From positions 1,550,001 to 1,614,000 of the forward strand of contig MSED01000014.1 in NCBI GenBank assembly GCA_002099365.1: 64,000 nt of DNA. The letters run 5' to 3'. Of the stretch, positions 1 through 10,058 are shown piece by piece; the stretch's first letter is position 1, and each line of letters begins with the position of its first letter. The notes under the pieces were generated by a model, which saw only the letters and a list, made by a program, of their open reading frames with translations, was not told where the DNA came from and ran no database searches. The stretch is from Phialophora verrucosa (taxonomy: Eukaryota; Ascomycota; Eurotiomycetes; Chaetothyriales; Herpotrichiellaceae). The position numbers and the translations under genes are program-made.

Positions 1-1517
1 GCCGACGACGGCCATCACAGACAAAGTCAAGGGTACCGCGACAGCCCAGTATATCCAGAAGTTGCCGGTCATCACACTGTCCGTGCTCGATGCGTTCCAG
101 TCAAACAGAGGCATCGCGAAGAGCGTCTGTACCTTGATCTATCAGCACATCGGCGCGGCTTCTTAGAAGGACACAATGAGAGGCTAGAGCAGAACTTACC
201 GACACGAAAGTTCCTGGCAGAAAAAGCGTTGTGATGACAGCGATGATCTTCATGGCAGCGCTGTCACGCTTGCTCGCCGCCGCCAGCTCTTTCGAGTCGC
301 GCGCCATCTCCAGATTCAGATTATTGTCTTCTTGCGAGATAAGATTAAAGAGCTGCACGGAAGAAGCGTCAGCATCTAGTTCTAGTCCCTCAGGCTCCAC
401 TCCAAGGTTGTACTTTGAGTAAACGACAGGATCGTCAATGCAATACTCACGACGGTTTGTTGTGTTTGCATCCTCTGGCGAATTGACCCAAACACCTCCA
501 AGTGTTTCAGATTGCTCGCCAGGAGCTCAACGCGCTGTTTGAGACATTCGCCGTTCATCACACCCTTCAGCTGACGCAACCTGGAGGAGGTGGCATATTC
601 TTTCATACGATCTAATTCCTGTAAGGTGTAGTCGTTCATCGAAGCGGTACACTGGACGGCGCCTTCCATGAAGGAGAACCTGCAACCTAACATACCCAGA
701 ATGCGGGCTTGTCTGTTGTATTCGACTATGTCCGCCTTTTCCGGTTCTTTTCCCCAGTCGCCGAAACCGGTTTGTCTCTCGATCTCGGCCAAGCGAAGAT
801 GGATAGCGCTGAGCTCCTTGTCGAGGTCAGCAACAGTCAGCTCAGTCATGACCGTTGGAATGAGAAACGGGTGGCCGAAGTTCGCGAACTGTGACTTGAT
901 GCTCTCCTGAACGTCCAGAATTGATATTCGTGGCCCTAGCAAAACGTAGCCAATGGTCGTGTTTGAAGTTGAGTTATACTTCAAGACGGTGGAGATAGTG
1001 CCGTTGTTATTGGATCGATGATATATGAAGACTACATAGTGCAAGATGGCGCGCAATCAGTTGATTCGTAATACAGCATCCATAACTAGGTCCCTGACAC
1101 CTTACCTGGGTCGCCACCTGCTGCAAAGTACCTTCCGCATGCGCCTGCACTGCTCATTGTCAGAAATGTGTGACTCTCTGGGACGCCAAGAACCCTGTGT
1201 ATCTCTTTTACAATGGTTGCGGGAAAGTGTATCTCCTTGGCCGACTTTTGTTTGCGACAAAGAAGCCGGAGACCAGCAAGAGCCTCCTTATCGTCGTAGG
1301 ATTTGGGGTGTGGCTCGACTAGCCAGTCCACCAAGTCTTCTTGTTGAATTGGGCCGCATTCGAAGTGAGTTCGCTGGGAGCTGTCATATATCCAACACCC
1401 GATCTTCTGGATTCCTTCGTTATTACTGTCGGGTCTCGAGGAGGGGGACGCTGCCTGATTCTGCGGCGAGACAGGATTAGAGTGCCGTGCCGGAGGCGAC
1501 GGCGGTGGTTCATCCAT
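1..1517 (-). CDS. CorA-like Mg2+/metal transporter-family membrane protein, C-terminus cut by window edge
   Basis: Four exons on the minus strand: 1517-1106, 1031-451, 412-200 and 126-1, which join in phase to at least 444 residues. The start is the first ATG of the long open frame, at 1517. A cytosolic N-terminal part of about 370 residues, rich in charged helices, is followed by a conserved Ser/Ala/Lys-rich helix and a first membrane segment (about residues 381-403, core MKIIAVITTLFLPGTFVS). The sequence then reads TLFAMPLFDW and continues into a second membrane segment at the window edge. This is the layout of fungal CorA-like proteins. The GMN signature of true Mg2+ channels is replaced by FAM, so transport is not assured. 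The gene is divergent from the ankyrin-repeat gene, with a 385-bp shared promoter. Family identity is firm; substrate and function are not. Confidence 0.8.
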
Positions 1518-1902
1518 GGCGACGGTGTCGCATGTGAAGTCGGCTCCCTTGTTTCGACCGGATGGAGGACTGGTGAGTATTTTTGCAGTTGCATTCTCCA
1601 AAGCGCTCCCTCGTAAGTAGTTATAAGGTCGACTTTCGGGGGGCAGTGCCAGTCGGACAACGCACAGCCTCATCACATTCAGCCACAATATGTAACCCAT
1701 GTGACAAAATCTGCGTTGGCGCTCAGCAGGTGTATGCAGGTCACACGTGGCTTCGTTCTATTTGGTCTTTTCCTCTCGCCCCTCAGCATTTGCAGAACTG
1801 CAATTCCTCGACCAAATATGTCTAACGGAGGCGGCCGTCTTGACGAAGTTTCAGAGCTGATAAAGATATCTATTCGAAAACAAGACACAACTTTGAAGGA
1901 CC

Positions 1903-4734
1903 ATGGCTTCAGATCCACACGGCATCACGCAACAGGAGTCGCCACCCACAGAACTTATCTCAGTGGACCAGTACGGCTGGTTCCTGATAGTTGCAGTGAG
2001 GCTAGGGTTTGAGGAAGCAAGCGCGTGCCTACTGGCCCATGGCGCAGACGTCGAATCGAGGGACCGAACAGGACGAACGGCGCTCTCATGGGCCGCAGGC
2101 AATGGGAATGCTGCGATTGTAGAGCGGCTGCTTGCCTCCTCGAGTGTCGATATCAACGACGAAGACACACGCGGAAGGACCGCACTCTCGTGGGCGGCTG
2201 GTAACGGCCACGTTGCCGCAGTGGAGCAGTTGATTAACAGCGGTGCCGGATGGGATTGCCCTGATGCCAAGGGTCGGACAGCCCTTTCATGGGCCGCCGC
2301 TGGTGGGCATGAGGCTGTCGTGCTGTGCCTGCTCGAGAGGGATGTCGATCTGGAGACTGAGGACGCACAAGGTCGAACGGCTCTTTCTTGGGCAGCCGGA
2401 AACGGACACGGGGTGATTGTACAGATACTATTCAAGAAGGCCATTGAATTGGAGTCCAAGACAGAACTTAAAGATGACTGGGATTACACACCGCTGGGCT
2501 GGGCTCTGTTGATGAACCGGAAGGACGAGATAAAGTCTCTTCTCTCTAAGTATGGCGTGGATCCGGACCATTGCGACCATGACGGCCAGACGCCTTTATC
2601 TTGGGCAGCGAAGAACGGTCATGCGACGACAGTAGCCCTCCTTCTTGAAAATCAGGCTGACATGGATCACGAGGACATAAATGGGCGAACTCCGTTGTGG
2701 TGGGCAGCTTCAAATGGACACATTAGTGCGGTGGAGGTTCTTCTCAAAGCTGGAGTTGACCCTGAGCACGAGGATAAGGATGGAGAGACAGCATTGTCGC
2801 AGGCAATGTATAAAGGAAACGAGGCGGTCGTGGGCCTCTTCAACGACGCAGGAGGAGCGGAGTTTCACGGGACTGAAGGGGAGACGATACTATCCTGGGC
2901 AGCCAGAAGCGGACACTCTACAGTAGTCCGAGAGCTCCTCGAGGGCGGTATTGATCCCAACGCCCCAAGCACCGCTGAGGAATGGCCCCTGCTAGTCGCT
3001 TCTGCAAATGGGCACGAAATCATTGTCAAGATGCTGCTCGACAAGGGTGTAGACCTGGAAGTTGAACACCGACCCCCTTACTACGTGGACTACGGCTTCA
3101 GAAACCCAACGGCGTTGGGTTGGGCGGCGAGGAACGGGCATGCGGTAGTCGCGGAACTTCTCATCGAGAAAGGCGCAAGTCTCGAATGCGAGGACACGAC
3201 TCACCGGACACCTTTAGTGTGGGCCGCTGCAAATGGGTGTCGCGAGGTCTTGGAGTTGCTTTTAGGGAAGGGCACTCCTGTGTTCTCGGAGAGCCCGCAG
3301 GGCATCCCTTCACAATATATCTGGCCTAAAACAGCTCTTGAGCTGGCCATAGAACATGGGCATTGGGCGATAGCAAGGCGCCTGGTTGAGGAGGTTGCCG
3401 GAACTGAATCAGGAAAAGAGGCTATCGACAGGTACGGCCGCACAGCGCTGTCGTGGGCGGCTCAACTTGGATGTGAAGATCTGGTCAGGCTGCTGCTGTC
3501 AAGGCCATACGTCGACAGTGACTCAAGAGACAAGGATGGACGCAGCCCGCTCTCCTGGGCGTCAGAGTGGGGAAGGCAATCAATCGTGGAGACGCTCCTC
3601 GATCAAGGAGCAGAGCTGGATTCGCAAGACGATCGGGGCCGGAGACCTTTGTCATGGGCGTCAATCAGTGGTCATGCAGCAATTGTCCGCCTCTTGATCG
3701 AAAAGGGTGCCGATATTGACAAACACTGCAATGAAGGCATGTCTCCTTTATCATGGGCATCGAGTAGAAGAAAGCCAGCAGTGGTCAATCTACTGCTCGA
3801 AAAAGGCGCAAGGCCGGACGAGGAGTCTGGGACTGCATCGCCGTTATGGTATGCCATAGAGAAAGGGAATGAAACTGTTGTGAGCAGTCTACTTGCCGCG
3901 GGAGCCAGCCCTAATGGCAGGACAGACAGCCTAACGGCGCTAATGCTAGCAGCTAGGGACGGGGCCGATACCATTGTGCGCATGTTGCTTGACAACGGTG
4001 CTGATCCTGAGCTTACTGGTAAAGAAGGTGAGACACCATTGATGGTGGCTAGCGGCGAGGCCGTGGTGAGGATCCTACTTGGATGCACCCAAGTACAGTC
4101 TAGAGATAACTTCGGCCGGACAGCACTTCATTACGCCGCGTGCAACGAGGATGACACTGTGATCAAGTTACTTCTTGAGAGCGGCAGCGAGGTGGACGCC
4201 AGAGATAAGTTCGGCCGGACCCCATTTTCGATTTTATTAGCATTTTCTGGAAGTGCTACCGCTGTAGAGATGCTACTCAGAGCGGGAGCGAACCCAAATT
4301 TTGAAAATGACGATGGGGCAACGCCGCTATGCGAAGCAGCCGATGGAGCGGTCGACGACGCGATCTGGCGGGTGCAACTTTTGGTCAAAGCAGGCGCTGA
4401 TCCAAACCTGGGTCGCAGCTCTGGTAGGACTGCATTAATGGTTGCCATCGATAGAAACAGTCTCGGTATAGCAGAGGAGCTGCTCAAGAGTGGAGCGGAT
4501 ATCGAGATGAAAGACGACCGAGGCCGAACAGTGCTCTTACAAGCAGGGGACTCAGGCCGCGTTGATGCATTGAAACTTCTCGTGGACTATGGTGCTAACC
4601 TGGAAGCGGAGGATCTGAAGGGCCGCACCGCCCTGTCTTGGGCCGCATGGCGAGGGCAAGATGATGCGGTTAGGTTCCTGCTGGGGAAGGGAGCTGCACC
4701 AAAATTTGTAGGACGGTCACGTAGACGGTATTAG
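1903..4734 (+). CDS. Protein made almost wholly of ankyrin repeats (about 27)
   Basis: A single exon of 943 residues, starting at an ATG in good context (GGACCATGG). After a lead of about 25 residues the whole protein reads as about 27 consecutive ankyrin repeats of 30-38 residues. Their consensus is G-R-T-A-L-S-W-A-A-x-N-G-H followed by a V-x-x-L-L helix and G-A-D turns. Repeats 2-5 and 15-17 are especially alike, suggesting recent duplication or gene conversion. No NACHT, HET, kinase or membrane segment is present, so it is probably a soluble protein-interaction scaffold. In fungi this repeat type is common at the C-terminus of NLR-like proteins and beside CorA-like domains. Here a CorA-like gene lies directly upstream on the opposite strand. 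The partner is unknown. Confidence 0.9.
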   Translation: MASDPHGITQQESPPTELISVDQYGWFLIVAVRLGFEEASACLLAHGADVESRDRTGRTALSWAAGNGNAAIVERLLASSSVDINDEDTRGRTALSWAAGNGHVAAVEQLINSGAGWDCPDAKGRTALSWAAAGGHEAVVLCLLERDVDLETEDAQGRTALSWAAGNGHGVIVQILFKKAIELESKTELKDDWDYTPLGWALLMNRKDEIKSLLSKYGVDPDHCDHDGQTPLSWAAKNGHATTVALLLENQADMDHEDINGRTPLWWAASNGHISAVEVLLKAGVDPEHEDKDGETALSQAMYKGNEAVVGLFNDAGGAEFHGTEGETILSWAARSGHSTVVRELLEGGIDPNAPSTAEEWPLLVASANGHEIIVKMLLDKGVDLEVEHRPPYYVDYGFRNPTALGWAARNGHAVVAELLIEKGASLECEDTTHRTPLVWAAANGCREVLELLLGKGTPVFSESPQGIPSQYIWPKTALELAIEHGHWAIARRLVEEVAGTESGKEAIDRYGRTALSWAAQLGCEDLVRLLLSRPYVDSDSRDKDGRSPLSWASEWGRQSIVETLLDQGAELDSQDDRGRRPLSWASISGHAAIVRLLIEKGADIDKHCNEGMSPLSWASSRRKPAVVNLLLEKGARPDEESGTASPLWYAIEKGNETVVSSLLAAGASPNGRTDSLTALMLAARDGADTIVRMLLDNGADPELTGKEGETPLMVASGEAVVRILLGCTQVQSRDNFGRTALHYAACNEDDTVIKLLLESGSEVDARDKFGRTPFSILLAFSGSATAVEMLLRAGANPNFENDDGATPLCEAADGAVDDAIWRVQLLVKAGADPNLGRSSGRTALMVAIDRNSLGIAEELLKSGADIEMKDDRGRTVLLQAGDSGRVDALKLLVDYGANLEAEDLKGRTALSWAAWRGQDDAVRFLLGKGAAPKFVGRSRRRY

Positions 4735-5025
4735 TCGTTGTGGTACTAGTTAGTCATGGGACTGACTGCCGGCTTTGGGATCTGAGAGCCTTGACACTCG
4801 TCGATGCCACAATACCTAGGTAGCCCTTCGTACTGATTTCTCGATCACAGTTCGCTTCCAAGGCTATTGGACCATATGAGCGCCAGTGATAGTATCTGTG
4901 AACCTCCTCTTTATCTGGCCACGAGCCTGCTCGAATTTTCTGTTCAGGGGAAACAGCGAAAGGGCGTGAATGCTGTCTCTCGAATGCTGTATGCTTCGAA
5001 GGCTGCCTGATCCTCTTAAATTAGA

Positions 5026-7091
5026 ATGAAGTCACAGAGCAACCTCCAGCCGGAACTGCATTTCGCGAATGAATCATATCTGATGGCGAACCACCAGCAA
5101 CACATGACTCAACAACAAATGTTAACCGTTCCACCGCAGCCGCGTCCATCGCCCTCAGGATCAGAATCTCAACCTTCACCCCTCTCCCAGAGAGCACAGT
5201 CACTCTCTGCTCACAGCGCAAAACTTATAGCCCCAGTCAAACAAGTATTAGCACTTCTGCAGGATCGGTGCTGAGCGAAAAGCTTATCACTCGCTTATGT
5301 GGACCCCAAGGCAAACTGAACAGCCAGAACACTGGCCAAATGCGTTACTTTGGTCCGACTTCGAGTCTACATCTTACCGAAAGCGTGACATCGATCTTCA
5401 AGTATTGCAATAATGTCTCCAAGGGCGGAAACTTTGAGCAAGACGTGCCGTGGGCCATGCAGCAGTATCCCTTAGACCTGTACTGGAAGTATCACCACAC
5501 CGTCCTGCAAATCGTTCACAAACCCGCCTTTCTGGCTGGAATGGAAGCTGGGCAGAGCCCATACTTTAGTCACTCTCTGCTGGTGTGTATGTTAGCTGCT
5601 GAAGCTCGCTCGTCCGCCAGTCCGGAAATCCGAGCTCTGGCAGTGACGGGAGATTACGACAACTCGGATGAAAGACCCATCCTTCTGAGAGAAGCCAAGG
5701 AAGCGTTGGAGGTGGAACTAAGTGACCCAGGCATCACAACCATACAGTCTTTGATACTTTTAAATGTGATGGACTGTTCTCAGTCGAATGACTCGAAAGG
5801 CTGGATGCGATCAGGTCTCTGTCAAAACATGGTCCTTTAAGTCAGATATGAACTCACGATGGATTAGGAACTGCTCACCGGTTGGCGTTTGACCTTGGCT
5901 TGCACCAAAATCTGTCCGACCTGAACCATTCGAATTACGGGTCAATGGATGTGGAGGCCAGAAGCGTCGTGTTCTGGGGTTGTTTTGCACTTGACCGGTA
6001 CAGTATTTCGGGTTTTGTGGTCCCAGGCAACTAGTATCGCTCAAAGCCAATGGACACACCCATTCTTAGGATCTGGGCCCTTTATCTTGGCCGACCACCC
6101 ATCATCAAGCTGAGCGACGTATCGTTTGCGCGTCCCAGCCGAGATGTTGCTTCATGGGACTGAAAATGTTTGCCGCTTGGGCGGATCTTCTAGACGTTGC
6201 GGGTCAAATCGGTCAGAGCCTGTTAGTCTCGCACCCTCGAATCTCTATATATAATTCTCGACGGGAAACTGACGGAAAAAGTAACACCAACAATTGCTTT
6301 CAAGAGCAGATTGACTTCTGTATGCACGCGCTGCCGGGGCTGGAACGCTAGTCTGGATCCTTCAATCACCTTCTTCAACAACGGTCCTCCAGCTGTATAT
6401 TCTCTTCGGTAAGCAAAAGCCGCATTAGCTTTGATCACCGCTTATTCCTCCTCATTGCTCAAGGCTGCAGTATTTGGCCCTGGTGATTCTCCTGAACAGA
6501 CACAATGCTGGCTTTGGCAATGCCAAAAAAGCAGACTGTTTCAACTCCAAAGCATCGCGTAAAGCTTGCTTGGAGCATGCCTTTTTAACCAGTCGGCTAT
6601 TGAAAGACTACATCACCCATCATGGCGGTACATATACCCTGTTCGGGCCGTCTCTTTACAACATCACCATAGCGTGTACAGTTCTCGTTGCCGAAATCAC
6701 AGAAAAAGGGGGACAAGACGTTGCCATTGAGCAAGAGACTATGTCGACCTGCCTACACGCCGTGAGGGAAATCGAGAGCACCGAGATTGTCGCTAGAAAT
6801 GTCCGCAGAATCGTCAAGACCATCATGCGAGTGTTCAGGTTCAGTGCACTGGTAAGACCCTGCCATGGAAGCCCAGATGTGCCTCACTTTACTACACAGA
6901 ACTCCACGACAATTGACTGGCAAGTGGATATCGGTCTTGACTCTACCGTGTCTGACGATATCTCTGACAAAGCCGGACTTTTTTCTCTTGATAACGACTT
7001 GACTGCCTGGGACGGTACATTTCAGTTTCCGTTAGAGGAGGGTTTGCCCGAGCCCGATGCTGCGAGTGGCTTTCTGTCTGGAGGGACTTGA
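5026..7091 (+). pseudogene. Decayed NirA-like fungal transcription factor (fungal_trans domain), frameshifted
   Basis: Collinear pieces of a fungal-specific transcription factor lie in several frames. The segment from about 5223 to 5812 carries the typical FGPTSSLHL block. An intron (about 5812-5870) leads to RLAFDLGLH and VVFWGCFALDR, and another (about 5995-6069) leads to YLGRPPIIKLSDVS. Frame is then lost at a TGA (6161-6163); KMFAAWADLLDVAGQI follows in another frame. It is lost again at a TAG (6349-6351), after which WNASLDPS continues in a third frame. After an intron (about 6409-6466) the C-terminal part runs to 7091. No Zn2Cys6 finger is found upstream; the 82-codon frame at 5026 is only Gln/Ser/Pro-rich. 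Two frameshifts plus the missing finger argue for a pseudogene. Sequencing error is a possible alternative. Confidence 0.75.
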
Positions 7092-7707
7092 TCTAGTCAT
7101 GCGCTGCAAGAGTTATAAAAATATATATTTCAGGCACATTCGTCCTTCACAACTCTTTAGCTAACTAATAACTGACTACTTTGCTCTCCCGCTAACGTTT
7201 ATTTAGTCGACTCGCTCCCTTGTCCGCTCCCCCCGCCTCCCTTCCTCTCTTTCCGGCTCCCCTTCCACTCTCTGCCGCTCCCCGTCGCCTTCTGCCTGCT
7301 CTTACCGCCTTCCCTCACCTCCCTCCCTGCTCCCTTATCCCTTATACGCTGGCAAGGCTCCCGGTTTCAGCTTGAATCTTACCCGCGCCTACGTCGCACT
7401 CATCTAGCCTATAGAAGCCCCGGCTTACGTCGCATGTAATGCCCTCCCACAGGATTTTTCTCCCGTTTAATCACAAATGCTTGTTTGTCGCGCTATGTAT
7501 ACACAGTTGCAAGGACTGCACCGACAACCTACGCTCTGTACAATTCCCCTTGCAATATCTTTGCGACGTGCTTAACACGGTGAATGAGACACTCGAGGTC
7601 GGAGAATGGCTGACTTATTCTAGGCAGCGACAGCGAGGGTCCCACGTTTAGCTGGATTGTTTCACATTCACCCCCGTCTTTGGCTTTTTGGATAATAGTG
7701 CGCTCGA
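7092..7707. other. Intergenic, pyrimidine-rich stretch
   Basis: About 600 bp between the decayed regulator and the 3' end of the zinc transporter gene. Positions 7200-7345 are strongly C+T-biased on the plus strand, with runs such as CTCCCT and CCTTCC. I see no gene, tRNA or clear repeat unit here. Confidence 0.5.
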
Positions 7708-8844
7708 TCATGCCCAATGTCCCAATAGCGACATGATGCCCATCCCTAGATACACGCTTACCAGCATGAAGACAATTCTTTTCCCATCCCGACTTCTATT
7801 TGGATTAAAGATAAAGTCTCTTGCTAGCAGCTCCACCAGTCCCGAGTATATCAAGATTCCAGCCGACACGGCGTCGAAGACACCACTCACGACGTTTGCC
7901 GTGAAACTGTTTGGGTTGTATGCCGTCCTCAGTCCCAACCCGATCCCGATCGAAACAGGCGTGGTCAGACCGTACATTGCACACAGCGCCCATGGCAGCC
8001 AGCTGGTGCGACGAAAAGGTATCGAGGACATTCGCGCACCGATTCCCAAACCCTCAAATGATTGATGGAACACCAGCACGGGGTAGAGCGTACTGAATTC
8101 GTCTCCAGAAACGCCCAAGTTCATTCCGATGATCACGGAATGAAAGATGATTCCAAACTCGAGGATGAGGAATCCGGCGATCTGTTGCCGGAACGCAGTC
8201 TGGGCAGCCGCCGAATCCACATCCGCATTCTCAACATCAACGGCGTCTTCGATAAATCGTTTTTCATACGCCGAAGATCTTCGAATAGGTAAGCCCTCCA
8301 CCATTCCGACAACTTGCGCCGCCTCTCCCGTGCCAGCTTCATGCGATGCACTTGTTCGTTGACGATCCCCTAACGTCGTGATTGCGTCTTGTAGGTCCGG
8401 GTGCGGATTGCCGATACCATATTTCATATCGACATACCACTCGGCGGCAAAGTCCATCAGGAAGATGGTCGACACGGACGCCAGCACGATCGCCGGACAC
8501 CACGAGTAAGCCGCCCAGCCGCCGGTCATGCCGACGCAGGTGTTTGACCCGATCTCGTCGTACGCCGGATCGAGCAGGTGGATGAAGGCGGTGGCCACAA
8601 TGACGCCTGCGCCAAAGTACCGTGCGAACAAATACACGTAGACCGGCATCCGGAGCTGAGGATACCATTTTGCAAGGAGCGGAAAGACGGTTGCGAAAGA
8701 AGAGACGACCAAAATGACGAAGATGGACGAGATCCTGGCTCCCATGTGACCATTGTATTCGTTGCCGGACTCCGCGAGGGTGCATATAACATCGCGAGGA
8801 TCCGCCGTGGTCAGGTTGACGTTCTGCGGGTCGAAGGCTGCCAT
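7708..8844 (-). CDS. ZIP-family zinc/iron plasma-membrane transporter (ZRT1/ZRT2-like)
   Basis: A single exon of 378 residues. The ATG at 8844 is chosen over an upstream non-ATG extension because it starts just before the conserved ZIP N-terminus. Eight membrane segments can be read. Segments 1-3 lie before a hydrophilic loop (about residues 145-215), which in this family holds the metal-sensing region. Segment 4 contains the conserved HSVIIGMNLGVS and segment 5 HQSFEGLGIGAR, whose histidines line the metal path. The closest known relatives are yeast Zrt1/Zrt2 and Aspergillus ZrfA/ZrfB, which import Zn2+ at the plasma membrane. The upstream region carries one CAAGGT element, and a broken CobW metallochaperone gene lies beyond it on the other strand. 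Family assignment is firm; metal choice is inferred. Confidence 0.93.
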   Translation of the reverse strand: MAAFDPQNVNLTTADPRDVICTLAESGNEYNGHMGARISSIFVILVVSSFATVFPLLAKWYPQLRMPVYVYLFARYFGAGVIVATAFIHLLDPAYDEIGSNTCVGMTGGWAAYSWCPAIVLASVSTIFLMDFAAEWYVDMKYGIGNPHPDLQDAITTLGDRQRTSASHEAGTGEAAQVVGMVEGLPIRRSSAYEKRFIEDAVDVENADVDSAAAQTAFRQQIAGFLILEFGIIFHSVIIGMNLGVSGDEFSTLYPVLVFHQSFEGLGIGARMSSIPFRRTSWLPWALCAMYGLTTPVSIGIGLGLRTAYNPNSFTANVVSGVFDAVSAGILIYSGLVELLARDFIFNPNRSRDGKRIVFMLVSVYLGMGIMSLLGHWA

Positions 8845-9514
8845 TTCGTTCGATACAATAGGATACAATTCACGCAATGTGTGTGAGAGAGAGACAAAAA
8901 GCATAAAGCAGAGGTATTAGTCGGTATGGACAGACGAACAAAGGCAACGACAAGTATCAATGCAAAACCGATTCTTCGTTTGTTTATATACCTATGTAGT
9001 TTCTGATCAGCCTGTGAGGCACGTGTTGGCCCCCTAGGATCCTAGAACTGAGGACAAGCGCATCAAAATCGAGGACCTTGCGAGGCCCACTAAACAGGAA
9101 TTTCAGGATGCGCTTCCTACTAAGACGACTCCTTGTAGCGTGGTGGCGGAATAGGACAGTGGGAGACCAGGATTTGAAGCCTCGCAGCATTTGAGAGCCC
9201 AAATTCAAAAAGGTACCTCGCCATCGTACATGATTATGTCCGATGGTTGCGGAGGATGGGTGCAGTCTGTACGGAGGTCGACACGAAAACTCCTGTCAAC
9301 GAAGGATCTACAAAGACGCTAGACACCCCTCTTCTAGTTTCTATAGCGTCCCTCACTAGTAATTCAACTGAATACGATGTTACGAACCGACCTTTATACG
9401 GCGTCAGACAAGGAAGGCGGGGGAGGGTAGGGGAGAAAGGACAGCGTCGTGATCATCCGAACAGGAAATGTTTTGTTGACCAGAAGATGAGAGCGTGCGG
9501 GAAAAACATTCCGA
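8845..9514. other. Intergenic region upstream of the ZIP gene and the CobW relic
   Basis: About 670 bp separate two divergent units. A short GT/GA dinucleotide run lies near 8880, and a ZafA-type motif at 9075-9080 is listed separately. No GTPase motifs of a CobW N-terminus could be read here on either strand, so that part of the neighbour appears to be gone. Confidence 0.5.
9075..9080 (-). promoter_or_regulatory. Possible zinc-response (ZafA/Zap1-type) element
   Basis: CAAGGT reads on the minus strand about 230 bp upstream of the ZIP transporter start. This hexamer is the core described for Aspergillus ZafA sites. A single hexamer is weak evidence by itself; position and neighbour make it worth noting. 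Confidence 0.3.
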
Positions 9515-9887
9515 GATCCTTGGGGAGATCGTCGTCAGGAGCTGGTATTCATCGGCGAGAAGCTGGACCGCCAGAGGCTGAAGGCTACTTTGATGCCCGT
9601 CTGCTCACCGATGCGGAGATGAGCGGGTGGGAAAAGGTAATGTGCGAGAAAGACACGGGAAAGCTAGACTTAAAGCTAGCTGGACTGTTGGAAGGTGAGT
9701 GATTAGGCCGAAAATAGTGGACTTTACACCATTTGATGTCAACTTCAAGATAGACGGCTTGGAGGATTGGCCAGAACTAGTCCACGACGACGAGGAGTAT
9801 GATGGCCACTACCACGGGTATGCGCACCACCATCATCAGCATCAATCGAAACAGCCACTGAGCCCGAAACATAGGGCAAGAGACTAG
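9515..9887 (+). pseudogene. C-terminal fragment of a CobW/COG0523 metallochaperone GTPase
   Basis: The frame from about 9516 reads PWGDRRQELVFIGEKL, the signature of the CobW C-terminal domain. After ...RLKAT it must shift by one base near 9590 to continue as LLTDAEMSGWEKVM, so there is a frameshift. The coding sequence then reaches LLEG and a good GTGAGT donor near 9694. Past an intron ending near 9752 it resumes as DGLEDWPELV and a His-rich tail (HHHHQHQ), the usual end of fungal CobW proteins. The N-terminal GTPase half is absent. COG0523 proteins deliver metals, and many relate to zinc. This relic lies head-to-head with an intact ZIP transporter. I treat it as a 5'-truncated pseudogene. 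Confidence 0.65.
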
Positions 9888-10058
9888 ACTTATCTTTACT
9901 CTCACCAAGGTACTAGTCGCTAGGAACCATGGCCGTCGCACTCAGCGCTGGCAGGTATAGTGGCCCGGTACTCGTCCATACACTGCAAGGCCGCAAGGGA
10001 CATGGGCCGACACAGTCACAGTCATACAATCGATAAATTTTATTATATAGTTCATCCA

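Noticed and set aside
8984..9208. Possible tRNA-like segment upstream of the ZIP gene
   Set aside because: The GGATTTGAAGCC stretch resembles a T-loop only loosely, and no acceptor or anticodon stem could be paired.
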